A stretch of 64,000 nucleotides of DNA from Allobosea vaviloviae (lineage in GTDB: Bacteria > Pseudomonadota > Alphaproteobacteria > Rhizobiales > Beijerinckiaceae): NCBI RefSeq assembly GCF_001298265.1, contig NZ_LGSZ01000009.1:62001-126000 (forward strand), written 5' to 3'. A program made the translations under genes and the position numbers. Positions 14,098 to 22,875 of the stretch are shown here, piece after piece. The notes under the pieces were generated by a model. The model was not told the origin of the DNA. It saw nothing but the letters and a program-made list of their open reading frames with translations, and ran no database searches. Positions within the stretch are counted from its first letter, which is position 1, and every line of letters begins with the position of its first letter.

Positions 14098-16463
14098 CCG
14101 GCGCGCGCCTGACCGTGCGCGGGCAGGTCCAGGGCGTGGGCTTCCGGCCCACGGTCTGGCGGCTGGCGTGCGAGATGGGGCTGGCGGGTGACGTGAAGAA
14201 CACCGCCGAGGGCGTGGTGATCCGGCTCTGGGGCGAGGGGCTGGACAGCTTTCCGGGCCGGCTGCACGCCGCCCTGCCGGCGCTGGCCCGGATCGAGGAG
14301 CTGCGCGTCGAGCCCCTGGACGATGCGCCGCCTTTGGGTTTTGCCATCGTCGCTTCGGAGGCGCTCGGTACGATGCGCGGCTCGGTGACGCCCGATGCCG
14401 CGACCTGCCCCGATTGTCTGGCGGAGATCCGCGATCCGTTCCAGCACCGCTACCGCTATCCCTTCACCAATTGCACCAATTGCGGCCCTCGCTTTTCCAT
14501 CGTGACCGGGGCGCCCTATGACCGAGCCCGGACGACGATGGCGCCGTTTGACCTGTGTGAGATCTGCGCAGGAGAATATGCCGACCCCACAGACCGGCGT
14601 TTTCATGCCCAACCGATCGCCTGCGGCCGCTGCGGCCCGCAGATCTGGATCGAGAAGCTCGGCCCCGGCGCGGTCAATCACGAAGCCTTTTCGATGCTCG
14701 ATGACATCGACGCCACCGGCGGCATGATCCTGAACGGCCATATCGTCGCGATCCGCGGCCTGGGCGGCGTGCACCTGGCTTGCGATGCAACCAATGCCGC
14801 CGCCGTCGCCGAATTGCGCCGCCGCAAGGGGCGCAATGGCAAGGCCTTTGCGCTGATGGCCCGCGACCTGGGCGTGGTTCGCGAATTCTGCCAGATTTCC
14901 GAGGCCGAGGCCGCAGCCCTGTCGGGCCCAGAAGCGCCGATCGTGCTCCTCAAATCGTTGCCGAACGCCCTGCCCGAGGCCATCGCGCCGGGGCTGGACC
15001 GGCTTGGAGTGATGCTGCCCTACACGCCGTTCTATCACCTGATCCTGCGCCGAATCGGCCGCCCCGTGGTGATGACCAGCGGCAATCCTTCAGGCCAGCC
15101 TCAGTGTATTGGCAATCAGGAAACCCGCGACCGGCTGTCCGCCATCGCCGACTTTGCCTGCCTGCACGACCGCGAGATCGCCAACCGCATCGACGATTCC
15201 GTGGTGCGGGTGGACCTTGGCCGGATGCGCGTGCTGCGCCGGGCACGCGGCTTTGCTCCGGCTGGCCTGCCACTGCCGCCCGGCTTTTCGCGCGCGGCGC
15301 AGGTGCTGGCGATGGGCGGAGAGCTGAAGAACACCTTCTGCCTCGTCAAGGACGGCCAAGCGATCCTATCGCAGCACATGGGTGATCTCGAGGATGCCGC
15401 CACCCATGCCGACGCCGCGCGGAACCTGGCACTCTACACCCGGCTGTTCGACCATGCGCCGAGCGTGATCGCGGTCGACCTGCATCCGCAATACCTGTCC
15501 ACCCAGGCCGGGCGGGCGCTGGCCGGCGGTCGTCCGGTGATCGCTGTGCAGCACCATCACGCCCATGTCGCCGCCTGTCTCGCCGAGAACGGCCGCCCGT
15601 TGGATGCGCGCCCGGTCCTTGGCATCGCTCTTGACGGCAGCGGCCTTGGCGATGACGGCACGCTCTGGGGCGGCGAGTTTCTGATCTGCGATTATCGGCG
15701 CTATGCGCGGGTCGGATCGTGCAAGCCGGTGGCACTGCCCGGCGGGGCAGCGGCGATCCGTGAGCCCTGGCGCAACGCCTATGCGCATCTGATGGCGGAA
15801 ATGGGCTGGGCCGAATTCGCGATGAATTTCGACGGGCTCGAGATCTTCCGCAGGCTTTCCGCGGCGCCGCGCGCGACTCTGGATGCGATGATCGCGCGTG
15901 GCACGAATGCGCCGGTGTCGACCTCCTGCGGGCGACTCTTCGATGCGGCCGCCGCCATCGCGGGCCTGGCCTGGGAGGCGCAGGATTACGAGGGCGAGGC
16001 CGCGATGCGCTTCGAGGCCGCGATCGACGCCGCCGCGATGGCAGAGCCTGACGACATGGCCTATCCGTTCAGCATTCCGCTGACGGGGGGCAAGGGCATT
16101 CCCTATATTGAGCCGCTGGCGGTCTGGCGGGCAATGCTCGGCGATCTGATCCTAGCCACCCCGATCGGTGTCATAGCGGCCCGCTTTCACCGCGGGCTGG
16201 CGCAGGCCGTCGTGCGGATGGCCGAGCGCATCACCGAAGATACCGCCATCGACACCGTCGCCCTGTCGGGCGGCGTGTTCCAGAACGCGACATTGTTCGC
16301 GCTGGTCCATCACGGACTCGAAGCCCGCGGGCTGACGGTTCTCAGCCACGCCCGAACCCCCGCGAACGACGGGGGACTAGCAGTTGGCCAGGCCGTTGTG
16401 GCCCTGGCCGTCAGCCAAACGGAGGAAACCCCATGTGCCTTGGAATCCCAGGCCGGATCGTAG
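14094..16463 (+). CDS. hypF: carbamoyltransferase HypF
   Basis: HypF turns carbamoyl phosphate into the carbamoyl-adenylate that supplies the CN ligands of the NiFe site. This 789-residue protein has the full order: an N-terminal acylphosphatase domain (VRGQVQGVGFRPTVWRLA), two zinc-finger units (CPDC...CTNC and CEIC...CGRC), a YrdC-like nucleotide domain (about 200-390), and the Kae1-like carbamoyltransferase domain with HHHAHVAACLAENG and LSGGVFQN. The start overlaps the NHL stop codon (ATGA), and hypC begins inside its last 31 nt. HypF hands the carbamoyl group to HypE Cys at the C-terminus. Confidence 0.95.
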   Translation: MTGARLTVRGQVQGVGFRPTVWRLACEMGLAGDVKNTAEGVVIRLWGEGLDSFPGRLHAALPALARIEELRVEPLDDAPPLGFAIVASEALGTMRGSVTPDAATCPDCLAEIRDPFQHRYRYPFTNCTNCGPRFSIVTGAPYDRARTTMAPFDLCEICAGEYADPTDRRFHAQPIACGRCGPQIWIEKLGPGAVNHEAFSMLDDIDATGGMILNGHIVAIRGLGGVHLACDATNAAAVAELRRRKGRNGKAFALMARDLGVVREFCQISEAEAAALSGPEAPIVLLKSLPNALPEAIAPGLDRLGVMLPYTPFYHLILRRIGRPVVMTSGNPSGQPQCIGNQETRDRLSAIADFACLHDREIANRIDDSVVRVDLGRMRVLRRARGFAPAGLPLPPGFSRAAQVLAMGGELKNTFCLVKDGQAILSQHMGDLEDAATHADAARNLALYTRLFDHAPSVIAVDLHPQYLSTQAGRALAGGRPVIAVQHHHAHVAACLAENGRPLDARPVLGIALDGSGLGDDGTLWGGEFLICDYRRYARVGSCKPVALPGGAAAIREPWRNAYAHLMAEMGWAEFAMNFDGLEIFRRLSAAPRATLDAMIARGTNAPVSTSCGRLFDAAAAIAGLAWEAQDYEGEAAMRFEAAIDAAAMAEPDDMAYPFSIPLTGGKGIPYIEPLAVWRAMLGDLILATPIGVIAARFHRGLAQAVVRMAERITEDTAIDTVALSGGVFQNATLFALVHHGLEARGLTVLSHARTPANDGGLAVGQAVVALAVSQTEETPCALESQAGS

Positions 16464-16720
16464 AAATCACCGATGCCCGCCGAAAGCTAGCGACAGTCGA
16501 GGTGATGGGTGTCCGCCGTCAGGTCAACGTCGCTTGCATCTTGAAAGACGAGCCGATCGAATCGCTGATCGGCACCTGGTCCCTGATCCATGTCGGCTTT
16601 GCCATGAGCCGGATCAACGAGGAAGAGGCGGCGCTGACGCTTGACGTCCTGCGCCAGCTTGGCGAGGCGCAGGCCGAGATCGAGGCGATGCAGGCCTCGG
16701 AGACGATGTTGGCATCATGA
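16433..16720 (+). CDS. hypC: hydrogenase assembly chaperone HypC
   Basis: HypC carries the Fe(CN)2CO unit with HypD and delivers it to the large subunit. This 95-residue protein starts MCLGIPGRIVEI; Cys2 is the iron-binding residue, exposed after Met removal. A small OB-type beta-barrel follows, then a helix (about 70-92). The gene overlaps hypF by 31 nt and hypD by 4 nt. Only one HypC/HupF-type chaperone is seen in the window. Confidence 0.95.
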   Translation: MCLGIPGRIVEITDARRKLATVEVMGVRRQVNVACILKDEPIESLIGTWSLIHVGFAMSRINEEEAALTLDVLRQLGEAQAEIEAMQASETMLAS

Positions 16721-17856
16721 ACTACACAGACGATTTCCGCGACCCCATCGCCGCGCGCGGCGTGCTGGCCGCCATTGCCCGCGTCACCGACGAGATCGGT
16801 GCCACCCGCGAAAAACCCGTCCACATCATGGAGATCTGCGGCGGGCATACCCATGCGATCTTTCGCTACGGTCTCGACAAGCTGACGCCGCCGGGGCTGG
16901 AGTTCATCCACGGGCCGGGCTGCCCGGTCTGCGTCCTGCCAATGAGCCGGATCGACGAATGCGTCGAGATCGCCGAACGGCCGGGCGTCATCATGACCAC
17001 CTTCGGCGATGCGATGCGGGTGCCGGGGCATCGCAAGTCTCTGATCCAGGCCAAGGCCGACGGCGCCGACATCCGCATGGTCTATTCGCCGCTCGACGCG
17101 CTGGAACTGGCCCGGCGCCACCCCAACCGCGAGGTGGTGTTCTTCGGCCTGGGGTTCGAGACCACCACGCCCTCAACCGCGCTGACCATCCTGCAGGCGG
17201 CAGCGGACGGGCAGACCAATTTCTCGGTGTTCTGCAACCACATCACCGTGCCACCGCCCATCAAGGCGCTGCTCGACGATCCGTACATGATCCTCGACGG
17301 CTTTGTCGGGCCGGGACATGTCTCGATGGTGATCGGGGTGCGGCCCTATGACTTCATCGCCCGCGACTATGGCAAGCCGATCGTGGTGGCAGGGTTCGAG
17401 CCGCTGGACCTGCTGCAATCGGTGCTGATGGTGCTGGAACAGATCCGCGACGGCCGCGCGGAGGTGGAAAACCAGTATTCCCGCGTCGTGCCGGATGACG
17501 GCAACCCGGTCTCGATCGCCGCCTGCGCCGAGGTCTATGAGCCACGGCCCAGTTTCGAATGGCGCGGCCTGGGCGAGATCGACGCCAGCGGCGTGCGCAT
17601 CCGCGCCGCCTATGCCGCCTGGGATGCCGAGGTCAAGTTCGGAATCGGCTACAGCAAGGGGCCGCGCATGGTGGCCGAGCCCGATGGCTGCAGCTGCGGC
17701 GATGTGATGACCGGCCGGATCAAGCCGCATGCCTGCCCGCAGTTCGGCAAGGGTTGCACGCCCGAAATGCCGCTGGGCGCGCTGATGGTCAGTTCCGAGG
17801 GGGCCTGCGCTGCCTATTTCCAGTATGGCGGGCTGCGGCTGGAGGAGGCGCTGTGA
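16717..17856 (+). CDS. hypD: hydrogenase maturation factor HypD
   Basis: HypD is the [4Fe-4S] scaffold on which the Fe(CN)2CO group is built, together with HypC and HypE. This 379-residue protein shows the family motifs ICGGHTHAIFRYG, GPGCPVCVLP, FGLGFETTTP, and the C-terminal cysteine region GCSCGDVMTGRIKPHACPQF. The start overlaps hypC and the stop overlaps hypE, both by 4 nt. Length and motifs are typical, with no odd substitutions noticed. Confidence 0.95.
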   Translation: MNYTDDFRDPIAARGVLAAIARVTDEIGATREKPVHIMEICGGHTHAIFRYGLDKLTPPGLEFIHGPGCPVCVLPMSRIDECVEIAERPGVIMTTFGDAMRVPGHRKSLIQAKADGADIRMVYSPLDALELARRHPNREVVFFGLGFETTTPSTALTILQAAADGQTNFSVFCNHITVPPPIKALLDDPYMILDGFVGPGHVSMVIGVRPYDFIARDYGKPIVVAGFEPLDLLQSVLMVLEQIRDGRAEVENQYSRVVPDDGNPVSIAACAEVYEPRPSFEWRGLGEIDASGVRIRAAYAAWDAEVKFGIGYSKGPRMVAEPDGCSCGDVMTGRIKPHACPQFGKGCTPEMPLGALMVSSEGACAAYFQYGGLRLEEAL

Positions 17857-18899
17857 ATGAGCGGCTGCGTCCCCCCCGGCGCGTCGTCGCAGACCGGGTG
17901 ACGCTAGCCCATGGCGGCGGCGGCAAGGCGATGCGTGATCTGATCGAGGATGTGTTCACCTCGGTCTTCGCGCCGCCGGGGATGGAGGATCAGGCACGGC
18001 TGATGCATCCGTCGCTGCTGGAGCCGGGCGCGCAACTTGCCTTCACCACCGACAGCTTCGTCGTCTCGCCGATGGAATTTCCCGGCGGGGACATCGGCAC
18101 CATCGCGGTCTGCGGCACGGTCAACGACTTGGCCGTTGGCGGCGCGCGGCCGCTGTGGCTGTCAGCCGCCTTCATCATCGAGGAGGGGGTCGAGATCGCC
18201 ACCCTCCGCCGCATCGCCCGCTCGATGCAGACCGCCGCCGAGGCCGCCGGGGTGCGCATCGTCACCGGCGACACCAAGGTGGTGGGCCGGGGTTCGGGCG
18301 ACGGCGTCTTTGTCACCACCGCCGGTGTGGGCGTGATCCCGCCCGGCCGCGATTTGATGGCGGGCAATGTCCGGCCCGGCGACGTGGCAATCGTCAATGG
18401 CGTACTCGGCGATCATGGCGCTGCCATCCTTGCCGCACGCGGTGACATGGCGCTGACCACCGATGTCATATCGGATTGCCGGCCTCTGAACCTTTTGATG
18501 GAGGCGGTGCTGGCCGCCGCGCCCGATCTGCGCTGCGCGCGCGATGCCACCCGTGGCGGACTTGCCTCGGCCCTGAATGAGATCGCCGATGCCGCCGGGG
18601 TCGGGGTCGTGATCGCCGAGACCGACTTGCCGCTGCGCGCCGAGGTCAAGGGGGTGTGCGAAATCCTCGGGCTCGATCCGCTCTATCTGGCCAACGAGGG
18701 CACGCTGGTGCTGTTCGTGCCGCCTGAGCAGGCCGAGGCGGCCTTGGCCGCAATGCAAGGCACGGCGGCCGGTGTCGGGGCCTGCATCATCGGACAGGCC
18801 ACGGCCGCCCATCCGGGAACCGTGGTCATGAAGACCGTCTTTGGCGGCGGACGGATCGTCGACATGCTCGTCGGCGAACAATTGCCGCGCATCTGCTGA
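17853..18899 (+). CDS. hypE: thiocarboxamide-forming ATPase HypE
   Basis: HypE takes the carbamoyl group from HypF on its C-terminal Cys and dehydrates it with ATP to thiocyanate, the cyanide donor. This 348-residue protein is PurM-like, with AHGGGGKAMRDLIEDVF at the start, FTTDSFVVSP, GDTKVVGRG, DATRGGLASALNEIA, and the essential C-terminal PRIC. The start is GTG 17853, overlapping the hypD stop codon; in that frame the next Met is too late for the conserved N-terminus. Everything expected for function is present. Confidence 0.95.
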   Translation: MNERLRPPRRVVADRVTLAHGGGGKAMRDLIEDVFTSVFAPPGMEDQARLMHPSLLEPGAQLAFTTDSFVVSPMEFPGGDIGTIAVCGTVNDLAVGGARPLWLSAAFIIEEGVEIATLRRIARSMQTAAEAAGVRIVTGDTKVVGRGSGDGVFVTTAGVGVIPPGRDLMAGNVRPGDVAIVNGVLGDHGAAILAARGDMALTTDVISDCRPLNLLMEAVLAAAPDLRCARDATRGGLASALNEIADAAGVGVVIAETDLPLRAEVKGVCEILGLDPLYLANEGTLVLFVPPEQAEAALAAMQGTAAGVGACIIGQATAAHPGTVVMKTVFGGGRIVDMLVGEQLPRIC

Positions 18900-18925
18900 C
18901 CAATCCAACGAGAGAGGAAACGACC

Positions 18926-19099
18926 ATGACCAAACATTTGACGCGCGGACTGGCTGCCGTGTTTGCCCTTTTGCCTGGTGTGGCACTGGCGCATCCCGGC
19001 CACGCCGCTCCGGCGTCCCATAGCCATTGGGAACTCGCCGCCGTGGCAGCGCTGGCGCTAGCCTCGGTGACGGCTCTGCGGCAGATCCGGCGGCAATAG
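18926..19099 (+). CDS. 57-residue His-containing exported/membrane peptide
   Basis: A short gene between hypE and hypA. ATG 18926 lies behind AGAGAGG (about 10 nt upstream). The product begins with a signal-like stretch (KHLTRGLAAVFALLPGVALA), then a His-rich piece (HPGHAAPASHSHWE), then a second hydrophobic segment (LAAVAALALASVTAL) and a basic end (RQIRRQ). It may sit in the inner membrane with a periplasmic His loop. His residues could bind nickel, as expected beside hypA/hypB and the HupE genes. I recognise no family. Confidence 0.65.
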   Translation: MTKHLTRGLAAVFALLPGVALAHPGHAAPASHSHWELAAVAALALASVTALRQIRRQ

Positions 19100-19152
19100 G
19101 CGACTGGCGGGGGCGTCCGCGGTCCGCATACACGGACGGAAAGCAGATCAGA

Positions 19153-19395
19153 ATGCATGAGCTTGGCATGGCCCGCAGCATCGCCGCGATCGTCGGCGAA
19201 CACGCACGGGGCCGCCGGGTGCGTGGCGTGCGCGTTGCAATTGGCCCGCAGGCCTGCATCGAGCGGCAGGCGTTGGCCTTCTGCTGGGACATCGTGACGG
19301 AAGGCACCGCCCTTGCGGGCGCCACCCTCGGCTTCGTCGAGGCCGAGGGTGAGACTTTCACAGTCAAAGACTACGAAATTAGGGAGGACGCGTGA
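19153..19395 (+). CDS. hypA: HypA-like nickel chaperone lacking the zinc-finger domain
   Basis: HypA normally delivers nickel to the large subunit with HypB. The 80-residue product keeps the nickel-binding start MHELGMARSIAAIV (His2) and the alpha/beta core (RRVRGVRVAIGPQACIERQALAF). The roughly 40-residue zinc ribbon with two CxxC pairs is absent. The strand before it (ATLGFVEAEG) runs straight into the strand after it (ETFTVKDYEIRE). HypA proteins are usually about 110-120 residues. There is no frameshift, and the gene overlaps hypB by one nt (TGATG), so it appears intact in this reduced form. ATG 19153 fits the conserved MHEL start. Confidence 0.82.
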   Translation: MHELGMARSIAAIVGEHARGRRVRGVRVAIGPQACIERQALAFCWDIVTEGTALAGATLGFVEAEGETFTVKDYEIREDA

Positions 19396-20324
19396 TGTGC
19401 GGAATATGCGGCTGTGCCGATCCGACGAACCAGGTGACGATGACCGACATGGCCAGCGGCAAGACCAGCCTGCTGCGCACCGGCCCGGCGACAGAAGTCC
19501 CGGTAGGGCTTTCGGCGGCTGAGGCGCATGCGTTTGCCCATGCACATGGCCTGCCGCATGATCATGACCACGGGCACGCGCATGACCATGATCATGCCCA
19601 CCCGGATGACCATGGCCATGACCACGGGAATCAGAGCCAGGCCATGGGGACTGCGCTGCATGGCGGTGCCGTCGCGCTGGAAACCGCGATCCTGGCCAAG
19701 AACGACGCCATCGCGCAGCGCAACCGGGGCTGGTTCGAAGGTCGCGGCGTGCTGGCCTTGAACTTCGTGTCCTCGCCGGGCGCGGGCAAGACGGCGCTCC
19801 TTGAGGCAACGATCCGGGCGCTGGCGGCGCAGGTTACGATCGCGGTGATCGAAGGCGACCAGATGACCAGCAACGACGCCGAGCGTATCCGCGCCGCCGG
19901 TGCTGCCGCGATCCAGATCAACACCGGCGCGGGGTGCCACCTCGAGGCGGACATGGTGGCCGAAGCAACTCGCTCGCTCAATCCGCCTCCGGGCAGCCTC
20001 CTTCTGATCGAGAATGTCGGCAACCTTGTCTGCCCGGCCATGTTCGATTTGGGCGAAGCGATGAAGATCGCCGTGATCTCGACCACCGAGGGAGAGGACA
20101 AGCCGTTGAAGTATCCTCACATGTTCCGCGCGGTAAAGATCGTGATCGTCAACAAGATGGACCTGGCGCCGCATGTCGGCTTCGACGAGGCTGCTTGTTG
20201 TAGCAACATTCGCACCGTGAATCCGACGGCCGAGATCATCTGCGTTTCAGCAAAGACGGGACAGAACTTGAGCGCCTGGCTTGCGAGATTGTTGCAGCTT
20301 AGATCTGATTTGAATACAATCTGA
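19395..20324 (+). CDS. hypB: nickel-inserting GTPase HypB
   Basis: HypB stores nickel and uses GTP to drive its insertion into the large subunit. This 309-residue protein starts MCGICGC, the high-affinity nickel motif. A His-rich stretch (residues about 38-79, many HDH units) follows, for nickel storage. The G domain has SSPGAGKTALL (P-loop), a GDQ segment, NVGNLVCPAMFDLGE and VNKMDL (guanine specificity), plus Cys195-region metal site residues. ATG 19395 is preferred over GTG 19392 because it gives the canonical MCxxC start. AT-rich DNA and an IS5 remnant follow it. Confidence 0.95.
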   Translation: MCGICGCADPTNQVTMTDMASGKTSLLRTGPATEVPVGLSAAEAHAFAHAHGLPHDHDHGHAHDHDHAHPDDHGHDHGNQSQAMGTALHGGAVALETAILAKNDAIAQRNRGWFEGRGVLALNFVSSPGAGKTALLEATIRALAAQVTIAVIEGDQMTSNDAERIRAAGAAAIQINTGAGCHLEADMVAEATRSLNPPPGSLLLIENVGNLVCPAMFDLGEAMKIAVISTTEGEDKPLKYPHMFRAVKIVIVNKMDLAPHVGFDEAACCSNIRTVNPTAEIICVSAKTGQNLSAWLARLLQLRSDLNTI

Positions 20325-20448
20325 ATTGTATTAGTAGTTTGGTTTGGTGTTGAATCTGATCGTTTATTATTGAATTTCTGCACAATTGTCCAAAAACGTC
20401 GCTTTCCCTGAGCCGATTTCAACGGTGGATTCTCGCCAAGGGTTAGCT

Positions 20449-20590
20449 CTAGGTTTCGTGGACAAAGCGTAGCCAGAATTTGACTGCGGCGATTGCGACG
20501 AATCCGAGGTTAGATTCTTGTCGTAGCGTCTGGCGCGCGCCGCCAGTTCCTGAGCTTGTTGAACGGGCGCTCGATCAGATTGATTGAAGG
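20449..20590 (-). pseudogene. IS5-family transposase, C-terminal remnant
   Basis: On the minus strand INLIERPFNKLRNWRR, then in other frames RRYDK and ESNLGFVAIAAVKFWLRF followed by a stop codon, match the C-terminal end of IS5-family (IS427-like) transposases. At least two frame changes and the loss of everything upstream make it a relic. It sits in the 323-bp gap between hypB and hupE, whose hypB side is unusually AT-rich. Confidence 0.75.
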
Positions 20591-20647
20591 CTGCGAGCCC
20601 AACGAACGCCTGCGCAACGCAACGCTACTGAAGGAGGACGGGCAATA

Positions 20648-21262
20648 ATGCGGAACCGCGCTTACACCCGACAGGTGGCAGGAATGGCGGCGTTGGCAGC
20701 CATGGCCTTGTCGGTCGGATCGCCTGTTGCCGAAGCTCATGAAGCGGTCGGCGTTGCCGGCGGCTTCATGAGCGGCTTCGCGCACCCGTTGTTCGGATGG
20801 GATCATGTGGCGGCCATGGTCGCCGTCGGTCTATGGGGGGCATTTCTCGGAGCGCCGGCGATCTGGCTCCTGCCGATCGTGTTTCCGCTGGTCATGGCCT
20901 TTGGCGCAGCGCTGGGCATCATCGGGGTCCCGTTGCCGGCGGTCGAGATCGGCATTGCGTTTTCGGCCGTCCTGCTCGGAGCCATGGTGGCCTTGGCTGC
21001 GCGGCCGCCGCTGGTCGGCGCTGCCGCGATCGTCGGACTCTTTGCAATATTCCATGGCCACGCCCACGGCACCGAACTGCCCGCCGCCGCCAACGCGCTT
21101 GCTTATGCAGCAGGTTTCGTCATCGCGACCGGTCTGCTCCATCTCATCGGGATTTCATTCGGCTTCACAACGCGTTGGAGTTGGGGGGCGCCGGCCGTGC
21201 GAACCGCGGGAGGCATCATCGCACTCGTTGGTGTGGGCTTCCTCTTGAAGGGAGTGGCATGA
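20648..21262 (+). CDS. hupE: HupE/UreJ-family nickel permease
   Basis: An inner-membrane protein for nickel entry, needed for NiFe cofactor synthesis. It has 204 residues: a signal-like N-terminus (to about residue 30, ...PVAEA), a mature start HEAVG, then the family motif HPLFGWDHVAAMVAVGLWG and about six membrane segments, with a His-rich turn FHGHAHGTE in the middle. The ribosome binding site is AAGGAGG about 7 nt before ATG 20648. It overlaps the next membrane-protein gene by 4 nt. Nickel specificity is from the HupE family and this location. Confidence 0.9.
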   Translation: MRNRAYTRQVAGMAALAAMALSVGSPVAEAHEAVGVAGGFMSGFAHPLFGWDHVAAMVAVGLWGAFLGAPAIWLLPIVFPLVMAFGAALGIIGVPLPAVEIGIAFSAVLLGAMVALAARPPLVGAAAIVGLFAIFHGHAHGTELPAAANALAYAAGFVIATGLLHLIGISFGFTTRWSWGAPAVRTAGGIIALVGVGFLLKGVA

Positions 21263-21858
21263 TCCACTTCGTCTTGGCACTTGCATCGCTCATCGCGGCC
21301 GTCGAGCCGGCGCTGGCTCACGCGCCGATCGAGGGCATCGGCGTGTTCTATAACGGCATGCTGCATCTCTTGTTCGTCCCGTCGCAGCTGTTGGCGGTCA
21401 CAGCGCTTGGCCTCTTGCTTGGGCAACATGCGCCGCAGCACAGCCGCTGCGGCTGGTTTGCTTTCGTCGCAGCATTTTGGTTCGGCCTCGCTGCGGGATA
21501 TTGGGTCGGTCAGGGCGTTCCCCAGGCGATTTTTCTCGCCTTGGCTCTGATCGCGGGATTGATGGTCGCATTTGAGTGGGCCTTCGGGCTCGTCTTCATC
21601 GTCGCGCTGGCGACAGTTGTTGGCGTTGGCATCGGCCTGGACTCCACACCGGACGGCGCCCCGCATCGCGAGATGTCGTTGGCCCTTGCTGGAACTGCGG
21701 TCGGCGGCGTGCTGCTGTTGAGCTGTGTTGGGGGCCTGGCGTCCTGCTTCACCCGACCGTGGCAACGCATTGGAATCCGCGCCGCCGGATCGTGGCCCGC
21801 CGCAACCGCCGGTATCGTGCTCATGCTCGTCTGGGTCGGGCCTAAGGTCGCGGGATAG
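21259..21858 (+). CDS. second HupE/UreJ-like membrane protein
   Basis: A 199-residue membrane protein coupled to hupE by an ATGA overlap. It has the same layout: a hydrophobic signal segment ending VEPALA, a mature N-terminal His (HAPIEGIG), then about six membrane helices with a His in the first (NGMLHLLFVPSQLLAVTALG). The HupE signature HPLxGxDH is not conserved. It is probably a diverged HupE relative that forms a pair with it for metal transport, or an assembly factor. The family call is moderate. Confidence 0.7.
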   Translation: MIHFVLALASLIAAVEPALAHAPIEGIGVFYNGMLHLLFVPSQLLAVTALGLLLGQHAPQHSRCGWFAFVAAFWFGLAAGYWVGQGVPQAIFLALALIAGLMVAFEWAFGLVFIVALATVVGVGIGLDSTPDGAPHREMSLALAGTAVGGVLLLSCVGGLASCFTRPWQRIGIRAAGSWPAATAGIVLMLVWVGPKVAG

Positions 21859-22076
21859 CGAGGCCGCCTTCGAGGCGCAGAGACCAAGACGTATCGACTT
21901 GGGCGCAGGTACAGGCTCCTGCGCGCTGACCGCAGCCTCACCCGGTCACCGCACCCGGGCCTCGGCTGATCCCCGTTCGGGGCGATATGGCGTCCACGAC
22001 GCTTGTCAGCTGCGAAAGATCTGGCGGATCGAGCCGGGGCTGTCAGGATTTCCGTGTGCGGGCGGCGGGTTGAACA

Positions 22077-22295
22077 TCAGGCCGCCATGGCCCTTGTGAA
22101 GCGCTCGCCGAAGATGACGGCGAATTGAGCCTTGGCCATCACCCACTCACGAGGCCCCATCTTCCACTCCTTTTCCGAGCGGTTCAAGACGAGGAAGAGG
22201 AGCTTCATTGCGGCCTCGTCGGTCGGGAAGTGGCCTCGGGCGCGCACGGCGCGGCGCAGCTTGGCGTTCAGCGCCTCGATCGCGATGGTGGTGTA
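22077..22295 (-). pseudogene. IS256-family transposase, C-terminal fragment
   Basis: IEALNAKLRRAVRARGHFP, then EAAMKLLFLVLNRSEKEW and AKAQFAVIFGERF, are the C-terminal end of an IS256-type transposase of a different subgroup from the element at 2900-4300. It is joined in frame to integrase sequence at about 22295, so the IS inserted into the integrase gene and was then mostly lost. Confidence 0.8.
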
Positions 22296-22681
22296 GGCGA
22301 GCAGCGTGATCGCAGCTGAGATCCTGCCATCCAGGACACCGGTGCGAGCGATCGCCACCAGCGTCCCGAGCTGCTCAGGTGTCGCAAGCTTCTGGACCTG
22401 GGCCATCTCGGCTGCTTCGGGCGACCCACCTCGATCGTGGGGCGCTCGGGAGCCTTAACCCGCCGCAGCAGGTCCACGGTGAGCCCCGACTTCTCCTCGC
22501 GCACCGGCTCGGACGCCCAGTTCCACATTGACTTGACGGTTCGCAACGTGCCCTCGGCGGTCGGGATCCCGCGCTTCGAGATGGTCTCGATCGTGGCTGC
22601 GATCTCTGCACGTGAGATGGTCGCGATGTGCCGATCGAGGTACTCGTTGAACTCCTTCATGTGCAGCTTCTTGCGGTAGTC
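22296..22681 (-). pseudogene. tyrosine recombinase (island integrase) remnant
   Basis: Read from the right repeat inward: DYRKKLHMKEFNEYLDRHIA, then ISRAEIAATIETISKRGIP and LRTVKSMWNWASEPV, the core-binding domain of a P4-like integrase. A one-base shift near 22440 moves the frame. GSPEAAEMAQVQKLATPEQL and DGRISAAITLLAY follow, the start of the catalytic domain, then IS256 sequence. The N-terminal domain is missing (the attR repeat begins two nt upstream), and the catalytic R-H-R-Y part is absent. Confidence 0.75.
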
Positions 22682-22682
22682 T

Positions 22683-22741
<59 letters not shown>

Positions 22742-22875
22742 CTCTTAAAATCACAGACCTTGCCCTTCAGGGCCTTCGGCACGGCACCGGACCATGCGAG
22801 GCGATCCGGCTTTGCGCGGTTCGTCGCGTCTCGCGCCCACGCCTGCCGGACGAGCCGTGTGCAGACGGGTGGCGG

